Shown: positions 35,101-43,285, counted from the stretch's first letter. The stretch: DNA of 64,000 bases from Epilithonimonas tenax DSM 16811 (GCF_000428485.1 NZ_AUAA01000020.1:1-64000); one strand, 5' to 3'. The notes: generated by a model from the letters alone, not told the origin. A program made the numbers and translations.

Positions 35101-36750
35101 GATGCTAAAATGAATGAATTTGATCTTGCCTTTGCCCAGCAATTTGTGAAAGAGATCTTTGGCAATTTCCGTGGAAAAGCAACAGGCGACCTGAAGATTT
35201 CTGGTGCTTTGAATGATATAGATTACAGTGGTGATATCGCCTTGAAGGGATTTGGGCTCAAATTATTATTCACAGGTGTAGATTATTCGTTTGATGATAC
35301 GGTGATCAATCTGTCGAGAGGCCTGGCTTTGCTTAATAATATTGGAATAAAAGACGGGAGAGCTAATTCTAAAGGGAATATCTCCGGATCTATACAGTTC
35401 GAAACCCTGGCATCCTTAGGCATCAACTTAATTATGCGTGCAGATAATCTGTTGGTGATCAATAATAGCCAGGATGACAATGATCTCTTTTGGGGCCGGG
35501 TATACGGTCAGGGCGATGTCTATGTGAGTGGACCAGTTTCAGGACTGGAGATCAGTACACCGAATGACGGGCTCAAAGTTCTTAACAACAGCACATTTAC
35601 ATTCAATAGTGCATCCAAGGCGAATGTGGACGAGTTTAAAATTCTTAGATTTTTGAAACGAGATGGTGAAGGCGGTATTTCTGTGGAGAAAAAGAAAAAA
35701 TCCGGCGCTAATATGTTGATGGACTTTGATATATCAGTAGATAAAGGAACATTGGTGAATGTTCTGGTAGGAGATGATGTTGGAAGTATTGCTGTAAAAG
35801 GTGATGCGAATCATTTGAAATTCAGAATGGAAAGAAGTGGAAACATTTCAATGAACGGTACTTACACTGTTGATAACGGAACGTTTGTCTCCAAAGCCAT
35901 CCTGGACAGGACCTTTCAAATTGCAAAAAACAGTATTATACGGTGGAGTGGAAGCCCAATGACTCCTGATCTAGATATTACCGCAAACTATGCAAGACCT
36001 ATTACAAATGCCGGTGAGTACCTCGGAATGTCTCTTACGCAACCAATAAATGTGGTGCTGACCACCAAGATTACCAATACACTTACAAAACCCGAAATAG
36101 AATTTGGGGTGTCTGCTCCAGATAGCTCATCGGAGGTAAGGGAAACGCTGGCTACAAAAATGAGTAATCAGGACGAGCGAACCATTCAGTTTGGATCTGT
36201 GCTGGTTCTTAACAGCTTCAATGTGGTGAATAACGGTGGATTGGATTTTAATTTGCAGAATACTGCGATCAACACCGGTTACAATATGTTGTTCAAACAA
36301 TTGGGCTCTGTTCTTAATACGATCAGTAGTGCATTCCAGGTTAATCTGGATTATATCAGCGGCGACATCAACTCTAATACGGCCGATCGTGCCAATACAA
36401 GCGTCAGTCTGGCATTGTCGCCACGGATCAAATTGAAAACAGGACTGGGAGTTCCGGTCACAAGGGTAGATAATACAGGTAACAATTTGTTGTCGGCAGA
36501 AGGAACGATTGAGTATGACTGGAGCCGCCTTAATAATGGCAGCAGATTGCTAAGGGCTTACTCCAAACCATCCAATCTAGGTTTGGGAACAGGCAATGGA
36601 CTTAACCAGAGTTATGGCATTGGGGTTGTGTACAGTAAAAGTTTTAATTCTCTCAAATATATCTTTAAAAGACGCGAAAGGATAAAAAGAGACTCTGCAG
36701 AGACGGAGGTAAATAAAGAAGATTCTTTAAAAAAGAAGGCAATAAAATGA
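32101..36750 (+). CDS. TamB-like translocation/assembly protein (DUF490)
   Basis: A 1549-residue protein. Residues 28-51 form a single membrane helix, after a short basic cytoplasmic N-terminus; the rest is a long repetitive beta-rich region of the AsmA/TamB kind, with the conserved TamB (DUF490) domain in the last 400 residues (for example R-W-S-G-S-P-M-T-P-D-L-D-I-T-A and the L-A-T-K-M-S-N-Q-D-E-R segment). TamB family proteins span the periplasm and move phospholipid or help barrel assembly with an outer-membrane partner. The partner (TamA/BamA-like) is not in the window. The start codon is almost back to back with tsaD. C-terminal residues are basic and charged. Confidence 0.92.
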   Translation: MANLENKNTTNEDPTLDQPVKKKRTPLFWRILNFIFFGIIGLVVVLFIAINLPVTKRYIADQAIGFLNKDLKMRMSLHDIDVNFFGDVTIKGLTLKDYKNYEFVKARELRVDSDWFALAFNTRDIKFNQATIIDPVIRVITYKGDSISNFIRYVDNFNDGQPRDPKKKPFKMGMKIDLINGVSTIVNENSPGEAGRWLDAKKINMHVSSLKVEGADVFADIRNFSLITKRYGKEHLVDTFSTNFEITNKHLKFGNLTINTNHSLLQGEAVMNLDPKTRFADFGRKVSWDMTINPGSQISGYDLSYFMTDWDNYTPINISGTMVGPLNDFALNHFLIRSQDVNLNTKNLKLTGVIDKKFFIESKNVSADFTYKALKASLPKFIAAKLGNIADDFGRMKYNGSVKVNPKQIYASGQVITGIGQAKMKDFNLADYSTKRPKYRGYVDVKDLNVTALTKNKQVGLISGKFNMQGEGFDVNTMYVKTKSDVAHIELMGKNLNNIAIDGVLNKKRFTGNLDANDPNAKGTFKGIVDFSTKRLFADFAADIKYVNLKYFGINAGDTNSVSGLVNGKWSMTNLNDLNLDADIRGLTLNSSKQKLHIPDSKLKAFFENRNRIVSVDAPGAVTGKISGRFDLEDIGNMITNSLNKILVGNPPKKTYNGQSFDFDFDVKQGLVSFFVPDLELKDGARVAGSYVGNTNDLVLNADASQIKYVITNKKELSEAEKFLAETDATYQPDLDKVKDSAMVDSISLRVNTGDLTQQLLASVKRAQYGKNVLQDVTLTANNENSQVLHIGTVFKLGSLEDEAAKQMKAYAVNINQTTNVAGDYVLRFEPTTVNLNNVAWSIDTSPELNHSVTYRKKEKDFVIQNLRVYSDESELLVKNADFKSAKDFTADAEVKNLDISKLLALGNNKNALDIKGTANGTIQIKKSENNLEPLVALTVNDIFMNGKAMGNLDANITKSEKPNVFDVSIKALSSEFLGQNTLDVTGTIDNNPSSPVLDVDAKMNEFDLAFAQQFVKEIFGNFRGKATGDLKISGALNDIDYSGDIALKGFGLKLLFTGVDYSFDDTVINLSRGLALLNNIGIKDGRANSKGNISGSIQFETLASLGINLIMRADNLLVINNSQDDNDLFWGRVYGQGDVYVSGPVSGLEISTPNDGLKVLNNSTFTFNSASKANVDEFKILRFLKRDGEGGISVEKKKKSGANMLMDFDISVDKGTLVNVLVGDDVGSIAVKGDANHLKFRMERSGNISMNGTYTVDNGTFVSKAILDRTFQIAKNSIIRWSGSPMTPDLDITANYARPITNAGEYLGMSLTQPINVVLTTKITNTLTKPEIEFGVSAPDSSSEVRETLATKMSNQDERTIQFGSVLVLNSFNVVNNGGLDFNLQNTAINTGYNMLFKQLGSVLNTISSAFQVNLDYISGDINSNTADRANTSVSLALSPRIKLKTGLGVPVTRVDNTGNNLLSAEGTIEYDWSRLNNGSRLLRAYSKPSNLGLGTGNGLNQSYGIGVVYSKSFNSLKYIFKRRERIKRDSAETEVNKEDSLKKKAIK
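32105..32132 (-). promoter_or_regulatory. tsaD promoter inside the tamB 5' coding end
   Basis: On the minus strand TAAATTTG (32112-32105) matches TAnnTTTG, with TTTG at 32132-32129 upstream at a 16-base spacing, shorter than the usual 19. The ATG of tsaD is 9 bases downstream, giving a very short leader. Confidence 0.5.
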
Positions 36751-36757
36751 TAATTAT

Positions 36758-36777
36758 CAGCATTTTTGATGCTTTTG
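36758..36777 (+). terminator. Weak terminator after the tamB-like gene
   Basis: AGCAT at 36759-36763 pairs with ATGCT at 36769-36773, followed by TTTTG. The stem is short. Confidence 0.4.
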
Positions 36778-36828
36778 TTAAAAGCTGTTAATGTTTTAAT
36801 ATTTGTTTTTAGTTAAATTAATTTTTTC

Positions 36829-36836
36829 TAAATTTG
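36829..36836 (+). promoter_or_regulatory. -7 promoter element for the Lrp-family gene
   Basis: TAAATTTG matches TAnnTTTG. TTTG at 36802-36805 is a possible -33 box but 23 bases away. The ATG is 41 bases downstream. Confidence 0.48.
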
Positions 36837-36877
36837 CAAAAAAATTAGATATATTTTAAATAAATAACAATATTATA

Positions 36878-37348
36878 ATGAACTATCAATTAGACGATAT
36901 CGATAAAAAAATCCTTGATTTCTTAGTAGAAAATACCAGAATGCCTTTTACAGAAATTGCTAAGCAAATGGATGTTTCTGCAGGAACGATCCACGTAAGA
37001 GTAAAAAAAATGGAAGACGCAGGCATCATCCTAGGATCTTCTCTTAGCATAGATTACAGCAAGTTGGATTACAACTTCACTGCATTCATCGGTATTTTGC
37101 TTACAAAATCAAACCACACACAAGAGGTGTTGAAGCAGTTGGCGCTCATTCCTAATGTGGTAGAAGCGAGTGTCACCTCAGGAAAATACAATATCTTCTG
37201 CAAAATGAAAGCGAAAAATACAGAAGATGCTAAAAAAATCATCTATCAGATAGATGATATCCAGGATGTTATGAGAACAGAAAGTATGATCTCTATGGAA
37301 GAGTACATCAGTGATAAGAACCGTTTGATCAACGCGGTTAGTATATAG
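36878..37348 (+). CDS. Lrp/AsnC family transcriptional regulator
   Basis: A 156-residue protein. The N-terminal helix-turn-helix (residues 4-52) starts L-D-D-I-D-K-K-I-L-D-F-L and includes T-E-I-A-K-Q-M-D-V-S-A-G-T-I-H-V-R-V-K-K-M. The C-terminal RAM/ligand-binding domain (about 68-142) ends in the usual M-R-T-E-S-M-I-S-M. Such proteins form octamers and sense amino acids to control metabolism. The target genes and ligand are unknown. A hairpin terminator follows. Confidence 0.95.
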   Translation: MNYQLDDIDKKILDFLVENTRMPFTEIAKQMDVSAGTIHVRVKKMEDAGIILGSSLSIDYSKLDYNFTAFIGILLTKSNHTQEVLKQLALIPNVVEASVTSGKYNIFCKMKAKNTEDAKKIIYQIDDIQDVMRTESMISMEEYISDKNRLINAVSI

Positions 37349-37370
37349 TTAGTAATAGAAATTTCTATAG

Positions 37371-37399
37371 AAAGGGCTTATTTATTAAGCTCTTTTTTT
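37371..37399 (+). terminator. Rho-independent terminator after the Lrp-family gene
   Basis: AAAGGGCTTA pairs with TAAGCTCTTT (one G-T pair) over a five-base loop, followed by a T-run. Confidence 0.78.
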
Positions 37400-37412
37400 A
37401 TATTTTTATCAG

Positions 37413-37781
37413 ATGAATTCAGTGGACAAAAGTTTCAAAACCAACAAAGATTATTACCTGTTTTTCGGATTGATTATCTTGGTGTATTTCCTCAGTATCA
37501 ATACGGATTACGCAGAATATACACTTCATGAGAAGATCAATATTCCGGGTCATTTTTTCTACTATACTTTTGGTGTAGATATTTTGGTGGTGGTGAGCTG
37601 GATTTTGATCTTGCTTTACAGAAAGGCAGGCGTCATTCTTTTTCCGCTGTTTGTAGCCATCCATTTCGCGCTTCACAACTATTTTCTCAGCACCTTCTTA
37701 TATTCGGACGTTACAGTTCTGTTTCTGTACATCGGACTTGGATTATTGGCCATCATCCCACGTTGGAAGGTATTGAAGTAA
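37413..37781 (+). CDS. Hypothetical membrane protein, 122 residues
   Basis: A small protein with four predicted membrane helices (about residues 14-32, 44-66, 71-92 and 95-114) and a basic C-terminus (P-R-W-K-V-L-K). I do not recognise a family. It lies just after the Lrp terminator and before a family B repeat, so it is probably expressed alone. Confidence 0.65.
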   Translation: MNSVDKSFKTNKDYYLFFGLIILVYFLSINTDYAEYTLHEKINIPGHFFYYTFGVDILVVVSWILILLYRKAGVILFPLFVAIHFALHNYFLSTFLYSDVTVLFLYIGLGLLAIIPRWKVLK

Positions 37782-37794
37782 ATAACGGTTTCAA

Positions 37795-37885
37795 TTTGGG
37801 CAGCTTTTCCGCCTTCCACTCCCGCTATTTTTTGCCCAGTCTTTTGCCAACGCCGAAAAAATGAGCTCCGTTCAAGTCGGGCTGC
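37795..37885. repeat. Palindromic element, family B, full copy
   Basis: TTTGGGCAGCTTTTCCGCC, then TTCCACTCCCGC at the left; GAGCTCCGTTCAAGTCGGGC then TGC at the right. It is the inverse-oriented counterpart of 19948-20050. Confidence 0.75.
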
Positions 37886-37984
37886 ACAGATGATAGACAG
37901 GTCAAGTTTTTACTGAAAAAGATGATTCTATGATCAATCGGTAATTTTTAGATCAATTATCGTTTATCAACAATCAGTTATTAA

Positions 37985-38551
37985 TTAAAACGGCACTCTT
38001 TCCAGCGCCATTTGCAACGCCAATGCTCCTGCAGCAGATGAGGTGATCAGAAGCCAATCTCTTTCGTTCAGTTTCGTGAATTTTGTGACTAGCGTCAAGA
38101 TCACCAGGATGAGCAAAACCATCACAATTTGTCCCAATTCCAATCCCACATTGAATCCCAATAACGGAACCGTAATACTCTGCTCTTTGGCCAGCATCAT
38201 CCGCGCCGTATTCGCAAATCCCATCCCGTGTATCAATCCGAAAAATAAGGCAAAGTAATATTGGTAAGGACGTTTCCCTCTAAACAAAATGTTATCCAAA
38301 GCTGTAATGACAATGGTACAGGGAATGAGAAACTCTATCCAGCTGCTTTTGACACGCATCATATCAAAACTTGCTAAAGCCAGCGTAATACAATGCCCAA
38401 TAGTAAAAGCCGTGATCAGAATCAACAATCGTTTAAAATCTTTGAAACTGTAAGCTGCAATCAACGCCAAAATAAAAAGCTGATGATCAAGTGCATCCAG
38501 AGAAATAATATGATCCCAACCCAGCTGCAAATAAAATAGAAAATCCTTCAT
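37985..38551 (-). CDS. HupE/UreJ-like membrane protein
   Basis: A 188-residue membrane protein with about six helices. G-W-D-H-I-I-S-L-D-A-L-D-H-Q near the N-terminus, F-T-I-G-H-C-I-T-L and F-G-L-I-H-G-M-G-F-A match the HupE/UreJ_2 family, whose His residues are thought to bind nickel or another metal. No hydrogenase or urease genes are in the window, so nickel transport is only a family-based guess. It is divergent from the DUF6702 gene, with paired promoter elements between them. Confidence 0.85.
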   Translation of the reverse strand: MKDFLFYLQLGWDHIISLDALDHQLFILALIAAYSFKDFKRLLILITAFTIGHCITLALASFDMMRVKSSWIEFLIPCTIVITALDNILFRGKRPYQYYFALFFGLIHGMGFANTARMMLAKEQSITVPLLGFNVGLELGQIVMVLLILVILTLVTKFTKLNERDWLLITSSAAGALALQMALERVPF

Positions 38552-38573
38552 TGTTTAATTTCTGAAAACTGTA

Positions 38574-38594
38574 CGAAAATAATCATTAATTTTG
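38574..38594. promoter_or_regulatory. Divergent promoter elements (HupE-like and DUF6702 genes)
   Basis: Minus strand TATTTTCG at 38581-38574 lies 22 bases before the HupE-like ATG; plus strand TAATTTTG at 38587-38594 lies 18 bases before the DUF6702 ATG. Both fit TAnnTTTG, the first with one mismatch. Confidence 0.45.
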
Positions 38595-38612
38595 ATTTCC
38601 AATTAAGTTTTG

Positions 38613-39119
38613 ATGATGAAAAAATCGCTCGTAGTGCTAATTCTTTGTTCTTTGTTCTTTTCTCTTGTTTCTTTTCGTTGGCATCCTTACCACGTTGGGT
38701 CTGTCGAGTTTAATTACAATACAAAATCAAAGACATTCGAGGTTACAGGCCGTTTTTTTATGGACGATCTGGAGAATGCGCTCAATAAGAAGTATAGAAA
38801 GTCTGTCCATTTTCTTGATCCGAAATACAAAGCTGAGATCAATCAAGAATTGGAGCTGTACGCAGCAGAATATCTCAAACTCAAATCAGATAACAAGTTG
38901 ATCAAGATGAATTATGTGGGATACGAGGAAGACCACGAAAGCGTGAATGTCTACCTGGAGTCCGATCCTCTTGCTATGCCGAAAAAAGTCGAAACCGCAG
39001 TCAGCCTGCTCTACAACTTGTTCGATGATCAGATGAATATCATTCATATTGTCATCAGTGGCGAAAGGAAAAGTGAAAGACTGGCTTATCCGGATCGTTA
39101 CCTTTATCAGCAATTCTAA
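38613..39119 (+). CDS. DUF6702 family protein
   Basis: A 168-residue exported protein. A signal peptide (residues 1-20) precedes the family pattern W-H-P-Y-H-V-G-S-V-E-F-N-Y-N, F-M-D-D-L-E near residue 50, and Y-V-G-Y-E-x-x-x-E-S-V-x-V-Y-L-E. The family is common in Bacteroidetes, often near HupE-like proteins, as here; function is unknown. The first ATG is 38613, with a second at 38616. Confidence 0.82.
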   Translation: MMKKSLVVLILCSLFFSLVSFRWHPYHVGSVEFNYNTKSKTFEVTGRFFMDDLENALNKKYRKSVHFLDPKYKAEINQELELYAAEYLKLKSDNKLIKMNYVGYEEDHESVNVYLESDPLAMPKKVETAVSLLYNLFDDQMNIIHIVISGERKSERLAYPDRYLYQQF

Positions 39120-39524
39120 TTCGGATAAAAAAATGTGACACCATCGATCTGTAATATAGAATCTGTCCTTGCAGAAACACCTATGGTGCGATTGGTTTTT
39201 GTTTTTAATTTAAAAAAGCTTCAGATTAAGTAATCCGAAACTTTTTTGTGTAAGCTATTTTCTTGAAGATTAGTTCATTAAAATGAGCCGCTTTTCATCA
39301 CGAACAAATTAATCAAGTTAATCTGTTCATCTTACGTTTCTTGTGTTTTTAGAATCTTTTTGAATTGTTCTTAACAAATCAATTTCTCAGTACTCAGTAC
39401 TGTTTTTCAATCTGATGTAAATATTGCTATTTTATTGCATACCAAACAACAAAACGGCTACTACAAATATACTACAAATAGGTAAGGTGTTGATTTTTAG
39501 GTGTTAAAAAGAACATCGGTCTTG
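39120..39524. other. Intergenic region between convergent genes, with hairpins and a short tandem repeat
   Basis: Holds a terminator at 39213, an inverted repeat at 39302-39328 (GAACAAATTAA / TTAATCTGTTC, one mismatch) and a perfect tandem duplication of TACTACAAATA at 39459-39480. No convincing gene is seen. Confidence 0.55.
39213..39247. terminator. Long imperfect terminator hairpin
   Basis: AAAAAGCTTCAGATTA pairs with TAATCCGAAACTTTTT (14 of 16 positions) with a two-base loop, A and T tracts on either side, so it could serve both convergent neighbours. Confidence 0.65.
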
Positions 39525-40985
39525 TTAAAAATTCATCATCCAATTATTAAGATCTATATCGGAAGGGATACTGAGCTGTTTCCTCAGTCTGCTTTTTTTC
39601 ATTTCTACACTCCTTACGGAGATATTACTGAATTGTGCGATTTCTTTTGTGGAAAAATTCAGCTTTAGAAGTGCGCAGAATTTTACTTGTCCACTCGTCA
39701 TTTCTGGATAATAGGAAGTTAATTTATTGTAAAAATTAGGATAGATTTCCTGGAAACGACTAAGGAAAGAAGAGTCATTGGACTTTGCTAATTCTACTAA
39801 TTCTGCAAAAGAGTCATTTACTTTTGATTCCAATTGATTAAGGACCTTTTCTTTTTCAAGAAGATGGATTTTCGTCTTTTCTCTTTTTCTCTTTTCTCTC
39901 TGGTATCTTTTGAAATACTTCACTGTAAAATACATTTTAACAACGAAAAAGATGACAAGCCCTATGATGATAAAATACAGGTTTTTGTACCAGATTGTTT
40001 TTTCGTCGTGGATGATATTGGTGGAAATTTTATCGGTCTCTATCTTTTCTTTTTTCCTGATGATATCGTAGAGTTCCTTAGATTTTTTTGAGTAGTAATT
40101 ATACAGTTTGTCTTCACCCATTTTCTCATAAATGGTTGCCAGATCATTATAAATATACTGTAATCTGTAAATGTCCTGGGCTTTTTCAAAAATAGGAAGT
40201 GCTTTTTTATAGTAATAGGAAGAACTGTCCGTCTTGTTCATTTGCAAATACGTATTGCCAATACCGTACATCCCAAAAGCTTGATTGATAGAGTCGTTTT
40301 CAGCCTTGGCTAACTGGTATGCTTTGCGACTGTAGAACAGTGCTTCTTGATGCTGGTCCAGATCTATGTAAGTAGAACCAACGCTGGAATACTGGATGGC
40401 CAGCCAACCGTTCCTTTTTGTCTGATCTTTTATTTTTTTGTAATAGTCCACACTTTTGAGGTCATAAATGATGGTCTTTTGTGGCGTAATGTACTGAAGG
40501 TTCAGGATTTCTGCTCTTCCAGCATAGATTTGACCCATAGAGCTGTAATAGTCGTCATTGTCTTTGACTTTTTTGCAAAGTTGTTCTGCATTTTTACTCG
40601 TTTCGGATGCTTTGTCAAAAAAACCAAGGTAAGAATAGGCCAAAGCTTTGGCTATTAGAGCCTGAACAGAGTGGTATTCGTCATTTTCATTGGTAGCCAA
40701 TTCTAGCAGTTTGTCTGCAGCTTCTAAAGCTTTTTGCTGTTCCCCAAGTCCAAGATAAGCATTGATGATCACCTTCAGTGATTTGGCTTTACCAAGATAA
40801 TAGCTCTCATTGTCAGAGATCTTATAGGTGTCTAATCCTGTTTTTAAAGCCTGATTTCTGTCGGCAAGTTGGAAGGTGCCAGCAATCATTTGGTCTATTT
40901 TTTCAGGAGTGTATGCCTGAGATTTCGTTTTGGTTATACACGAAATGAATAGAATGAGTAGTAATAATTTATGTTGTAGTCCCAC
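39525..40985 (-). CDS. TPR-repeat membrane protein with LuxR-type DNA-binding domain
   Basis: A 486-residue regulator. A signal-like N-terminus (G-L-Q-H-K-L-L-L-L-I-L-F-I-S) is followed by tetratricopeptide repeats over about residues 30-310, a membrane helix at about 335-355, a coiled stretch, and a C-terminal LuxR-type helix-turn-helix (M-T-S-G-Q-V-K-F-C-A-L-L-K-L, N-F-S-T-K-E-I-A). This layout places sensing outside and DNA binding inside. Its start is a GTG: no upstream in-frame ATG exists before a stop, and a promoter element lies just ahead. Target genes are unknown. Confidence 0.88.
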   Translation of the reverse strand: MGLQHKLLLLILFISCITKTKSQAYTPEKIDQMIAGTFQLADRNQALKTGLDTYKISDNESYYLGKAKSLKVIINAYLGLGEQQKALEAADKLLELATNENDEYHSVQALIAKALAYSYLGFFDKASETSKNAEQLCKKVKDNDDYYSSMGQIYAGRAEILNLQYITPQKTIIYDLKSVDYYKKIKDQTKRNGWLAIQYSSVGSTYIDLDQHQEALFYSRKAYQLAKAENDSINQAFGMYGIGNTYLQMNKTDSSSYYYKKALPIFEKAQDIYRLQYIYNDLATIYEKMGEDKLYNYYSKKSKELYDIIRKKEKIETDKISTNIIHDEKTIWYKNLYFIIIGLVIFFVVKMYFTVKYFKRYQREKRKREKTKIHLLEKEKVLNQLESKVNDSFAELVELAKSNDSSFLSRFQEIYPNFYNKLTSYYPEMTSGQVKFCALLKLNFSTKEIAQFSNISVRSVEMKKSRLRKQLSIPSDIDLNNWMMNF

Positions 40986-41001
40986 GGCTTTTAAGTCATT
41001 G

Positions 41002-41009
41002 CAAAACTA
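41002..41009 (-). promoter_or_regulatory. -7 promoter element for the TPR/LuxR regulator
   Basis: Reads TAGTTTTG on the minus strand, fitting TAnnTTTG, 16 bases before the GTG start, which supports that start. Confidence 0.45.
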
Positions 41010-41066
41010 TTAAAAAATCAAAGATAATCGGGTATTAATAATGATTATTTATCGATTTAACAATGC

Positions 41067-41642
41067 TTACCCAATCCGTGTGTATGTGCTTTCACAATCC
41101 GACAGGATATCTGGGAAGAATTGGTCAAAATAAAATTGAAGTTTGTCTTTATTCTGAAGAAATAAGTCAAAAACAGGTAGATCTTTTTCCAGATATTTTG
41201 CTTTATGCAGAACATTATGCATACTGAATTGGATGCCCTGATCCTTTTTGTAATTGGAAAGCCAGTCATCTTGTTCCATTCTTACAAGTATTTTTTTGTA
41301 GTTTTCGGGAAGCCATTGTTCATTTTCCCACAAGATCTTATAGACCTTGGAAGAATGTATTTTTAATTCGGATGCTGTATACAGTTGCGCCACAAAATAA
41401 TCGAAGGCCACATCTATAAAAGCACCGGAATACAGCCTTACCAAAGGACTGAATATCTTTTTGGCTTCCGATACTGCCGGGTGCGAGTCGGTAAAAGTAT
41501 CAATGGCACGGTGCAATTTGATCCCTTCCTGAATTTTTAAAGGGAATTTTTCCCGCTCATTGTTTTTTATGAAATCCGCAATCATATTGCCAACGAGTTG
41601 TCCGTCAGTAAATGAGAGTATAGAATGGGCCAGATAGTTCAT
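41067..41642 (-). CDS. Acyl carrier protein phosphodiesterase-like protein (DUF479)
   Basis: A 191-residue protein starting M-N-Y-L-A-H, with the family's metal-binding His/Asp pattern: G-N-M-I-A-D-F, I-K-L-H-R-A-I-D-T-F-T-D-S-H-P and A-F-I-D-V-A-F-D-Y-F. E. coli AcpH removes phosphopantetheine from ACP; homologues in Bacteroidetes are assumed to act similarly. It starts three bases after a tiny membrane protein gene and is third in the run from radA. Confidence 0.87.
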   Translation of the reverse strand: MNYLAHSILSFTDGQLVGNMIADFIKNNEREKFPLKIQEGIKLHRAIDTFTDSHPAVSEAKKIFSPLVRLYSGAFIDVAFDYFVAQLYTASELKIHSSKVYKILWENEQWLPENYKKILVRMEQDDWLSNYKKDQGIQFSMHNVLHKAKYLEKDLPVFDLFLQNKDKLQFYFDQFFPDILSDCESTYTRIG

Positions 41643-41645
41643 TTT

Positions 41646-41813
41646 TTATAAAGGATACTTCGTAAATTTGCTCAGGAATAAAATACTGAATAAGAAAAAA
41701 CTTATAATTCCAATAAATCCATTAGTGAAATGTGTTGTGATCCCCAAATAAGAATCATAAATAAGACCTCCAGCCGCAATGATCGACATTATAATATTAA
41801 TGTTTTTTTTCAT
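41646..41813 (-). CDS. Small two-helix membrane protein, 55 residues
   Basis: A complete short gene from the ATG at 41813 to TAA at 41646. The product has two hydrophobic segments (about residues 5-20 and 31-48), a short loop G-I-T-T-H-F-T-N, and a basic C-terminus. It fits exactly between radA (39 bases away) and the acpH-like gene (3 bases away) on the same strand, which supports translation. I do not recognise a family. Confidence 0.6.
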   Translation of the reverse strand: MKKNINIIMSIIAAGGLIYDSYLGITTHFTNGFIGIISFFLFSILFLSKFTKYPL

Positions 41814-41852
41814 GTTTTTAATTTAGATCTAAATTAAATTTACAGAATTAAT

Positions 41853-43196
41853 TTAGAATAATGATTCCACAAAATCCTCAATCTTGCTAATTTCTTCCAC
41901 TTTGATCCCGAATTTTTTCTTTGGAAGCTTGTTGAGGTTGGAAATGAAGATTTTTTCATAACCCAATTTTTCGGCTTCAGTAATACGTTGTTCCACTTGC
42001 GCAATAGGCCGTATCTCACCACTCAAACCAATTTCTCCTGCAAAACAATAATGTTCTGAGATTGCAATATCTTCATTACTGGATAGGATGGAGGCAACAA
42101 CTGCCAGATCCAAAGCCGGATCATCGGTTTTGATTCCGCCTGTGATATTAAGAAAGACATCTTTGGACCCGAGTTGGAAACCTGCTCTTTTTTCCAAAAC
42201 AGCCAACAGCATATTCAGTCTTTTGGAATCGAATCCCGTAGAACTCCTCTGTGGCGTTCCGTAAACCGCGGTGGAAACCAAAGCCTGGATTTCCAAAAGC
42301 ATCGGGCGATTGCCTTCCAAAGTCACCGCTACAGAATTTCCGGAGAGTTCTTCAAATTTTTTAGTAATCAGGATTTCTGATGGATTTTTAATTTCTTTAA
42401 GGCCACTCGATATCATCTCATAGATGCCAATTTCCGATGTAGAGCCAAAACGGTTTTTGTTGGCTCGCAGTAATCTGAAAAGGTGGTTTCTGTCGCCATC
42501 AAAATTAAGAACAACATCTACCATATGTTCCAGAACCTTAGGTCCGGCAATCTGGCCGTCCTTGGTAATGTGGCCTACTAGAAAAACCGGAATGTTGTTT
42601 TCTTTCGCAAATTTGATGATCTCGTTAGAACATTCCCGGATCTGGGAAACGGTTCCCGGCGAACTTTCTATCAACTGGGATTGCAAAGTCTGGATAGAGT
42701 CGATAATCATAAAATCCGGCAGGAGTTTCGTAGCTTCATGAATGATTTTTTCCAAAGAAGTTTCTGTAAAGAGAAAGCAATTTGGATTTTTGGCTTCAGC
42801 CAAACGGTCTGCACGCATCTTGATCTGGGAAGCACTTTCTTCGCCGGACACATACAGGATTTTTTTCTTCATCTTCAAAGCCAATTGAAGAAGCAGTGTG
42901 GATTTTCCAATGCCTGGTTCGCCACCAATCAAAGTAACGGATCCGAGCACGATGCCTCCGCCCAAAACGCGGTTGAGTTCTTCGGAAGGTGTGATGATTC
43001 TTGGTTCCTCAATGGCTTCTACCTCAATAATATTAATGATAGACGACTTTGATTTTACAGCCATTGATTTGGTGGTTTTTTCAACGATTTCTTCCACCAG
43101 GGTGTTCCATTCGCCACAGGTTTTGCATTGCCCGTGCCATTGCGAGTACTGTGCGCCACAGTTCTGACAGAAATAGAGGGTTTTGAGTTTTGCCAT
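41853..43196 (-). CDS. radA: DNA repair protein RadA
   Basis: A 447-residue RecA-like branch migration helicase. A four-Cys zinc finger (C10, C13, C24, C27) is followed by Walker A G-G-E-P-G-I-G-K-S-T (91-100), the RadA-specific K-N-R-F-G motif (247-251), and a C-terminal Lon-protease-like domain without protease activity. It processes recombination intermediates. It leads a probable three-gene run with the 55-residue membrane protein and the acpH-like gene. Confidence 0.96.
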   Translation of the reverse strand: MAKLKTLYFCQNCGAQYSQWHGQCKTCGEWNTLVEEIVEKTTKSMAVKSKSSIINIIEVEAIEEPRIITPSEELNRVLGGGIVLGSVTLIGGEPGIGKSTLLLQLALKMKKKILYVSGEESASQIKMRADRLAEAKNPNCFLFTETSLEKIIHEATKLLPDFMIIDSIQTLQSQLIESSPGTVSQIRECSNEIIKFAKENNIPVFLVGHITKDGQIAGPKVLEHMVDVVLNFDGDRNHLFRLLRANKNRFGSTSEIGIYEMISSGLKEIKNPSEILITKKFEELSGNSVAVTLEGNRPMLLEIQALVSTAVYGTPQRSSTGFDSKRLNMLLAVLEKRAGFQLGSKDVFLNITGGIKTDDPALDLAVVASILSSNEDIAISEHYCFAGEIGLSGEIRPIAQVEQRITEAEKLGYEKIFISNLNKLPKKKFGIKVEEISKIEDFVESLF

Positions 43197-43285
43197 TCTG
43201 CTAAGTTCAAGAAAAATTTCGGAAAAGAAAAAAAATCAAAAGAAGTTTTATTTTCGAAATTTTCTGCACTTCAGTTTCAAAAGCT

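Noticed and set aside
39116-39225. A short startless minus-strand stretch after the DUF6702 gene that reads protein-like near its end
   Set aside because: Only about 35 codons, no start, and it overlaps a terminator hairpin and the DUF6702 stop; chance cannot be excluded.
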